Shown here piece after piece: positions 63,754 through 64,000 of a stretch of DNA of 64,000 bases (its first letter is position 1; every line of letters starts with the position of its first letter). The stretch covers positions 1,054,001-1,118,000 of the forward strand of contig NZ_RCWY01000002.1 of NCBI RefSeq assembly GCF_003688625.1, read 5' to 3'. A program made the translations under genes and the position numbers. The notes under the pieces were generated by a model that saw only the letters and a program-made list of their open reading frames with translations, was not told the origin of the DNA and made no database searches. This DNA is from Sphingomonas sp. PP-CE-3A-406. Lineage in GTDB: Bacteria > Pseudomonadota > Alphaproteobacteria > Sphingomonadales > Sphingomonadaceae.

Positions 63754-64000
63754 TCATGCCGCACGGGGCAGCGCGCGCTCGTCGCGACCGACCGGGGCGA
63801 ACGACACGAGTGGCGTAAGCGGCATCGCGGCAACCTCGACGCTCGCATGGTAGATATCTCGCTCGGCCTGCGCATAGTGCATCGCCGCGGCGTAGGAGAT
63901 GAAGCGGCCTTCGAGCGTTCGCCTGCTGTCCTGGACGAGCCAGTGTCCGGCGCGATCCTGGCCGACGAAGATGACGAGCCCGGTTGGATCGGGCTCCGAT
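63754..64000 (-). CDS. Hypothetical protein, 5' end outside the window
   Basis: The last 81 codons are visible. They include LVIFVGQDRAGHWLVQDSRR and FISYAAAMHYAQAERDIYHA and end in RDERALPRAA, a pattern like small DUF2188-type proteins that have a G-x-W-x-V beta-strand and a helix. Stop lies 13 bp before the methyltransferase start, so it belongs to the same operon. Confidence 0.55.
   Translation of the reverse strand, partial: SEPDPTGLVIFVGQDRAGHWLVQDSRRTLEGRFISYAAAMHYAQAERDIYHASVEVAAMPLTPLVSFAPVGRDERALPRAA

Overview
The window reads as a chromosomal segment of a high-GC alphaproteobacterium of the Sphingomonas type. The basis is gene content and order: infA-maf-RNase E/G-like-yacG-tRNA-Phe, a short-form HisG beside HisD, NAD-specific 'large' glutamate dehydrogenase, CobS/CobT, a membrane H+-pyrophosphatase, a 41-residue L36, TonB receptors and MucR, together with numerous twin-hairpin intergenic repeats. 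No rRNA, CRISPR array, complete IS element or prophage is visible.

Layout. 1-7.5 kb: on the minus strand, a TetR regulator, an EmrA-EmrB-OprM-type tripartite exporter and the MlaE/MlaF part of a lipid-transport ABC system cut by the window edge; an EcfG-like ECF sigma factor diverges from the regulator. Two near-identical palindromes (6079-6093 and 6782-6800) look like the TetR operators. 7.5-10.8 kb: an accessory patch with a ribbon-helix-helix protein, four short unknown ORFs in a tightly coupled train, a perfect 33-bp-arm palindrome and a tyrosine recombinase that ends 21 bp from the 3' end of tRNA-Thr(CGT). This is probably an integrative-element remnant. 11-17 kb: a PAS-domain protein and NAD-glutamate dehydrogenase. 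17-22.4 kb: an iron-uptake operon (TonB receptor, Sel1-repeat protein, PiuC-type hydroxylase, PepSY membrane protein) behind two Fur-box-like sequences. 22.4-25.5 kb: CobS, CobT and a small RHH protein. 25.5-33.7 kb: small metabolic and stress genes (HxlR, VOC, a broken GST, SRPBCC, J-domain, BolA, GST, NUDIX, pirin, alpha/beta hydrolase, RcnB-like). 33.7-39.8 kb: hisG-hisD-nusB-thiL-hppA. 40-43.8 kb: a DNA methyltransferase with a nuclease-like tail, then the infA cluster. 44-49.2 kb: purE-purK, gpmA, an M14 carboxypeptidase, a lipoprotein, rpmJ and a HAD phosphatase. 49.3-54.4 kb: two divergent L,D-transpeptidase-fold proteins, then a two-gene unit of a GT2 glycosyltransferase and an unusual aminotransferase-flavoprotein fusion. 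54.5-64 kb: CocE-type hydrolase, M16 peptidase, a MucR-like regulator lacking zinc ligands, dienelactone hydrolase, and a lysA-type decarboxylase behind a coupled methyltransferase / membrane-protein / unknown-protein train.

How the parts fit. Most genes are housekeeping. The points of highest interest are (i) the PLP aminotransferase-FAD oxidoreductase fusion translationally coupled to a glycosyltransferase; (ii) the palindrome-bearing integrase operon at tRNA-Thr; (iii) paired TetR operators linking an efflux operon with an ECF sigma factor; (iv) REPIN-like twin hairpins whose outer G-rich arm lies where the Shine-Dalgarno of the next gene should be (NUDIX, alpha/beta hydrolase, hisD, thiL); and (v) the MucR homologue with a degenerate zinc finger and a lysine/alanine-rich tail. 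All functional assignments come from reading the translated sequences; no database search was possible.
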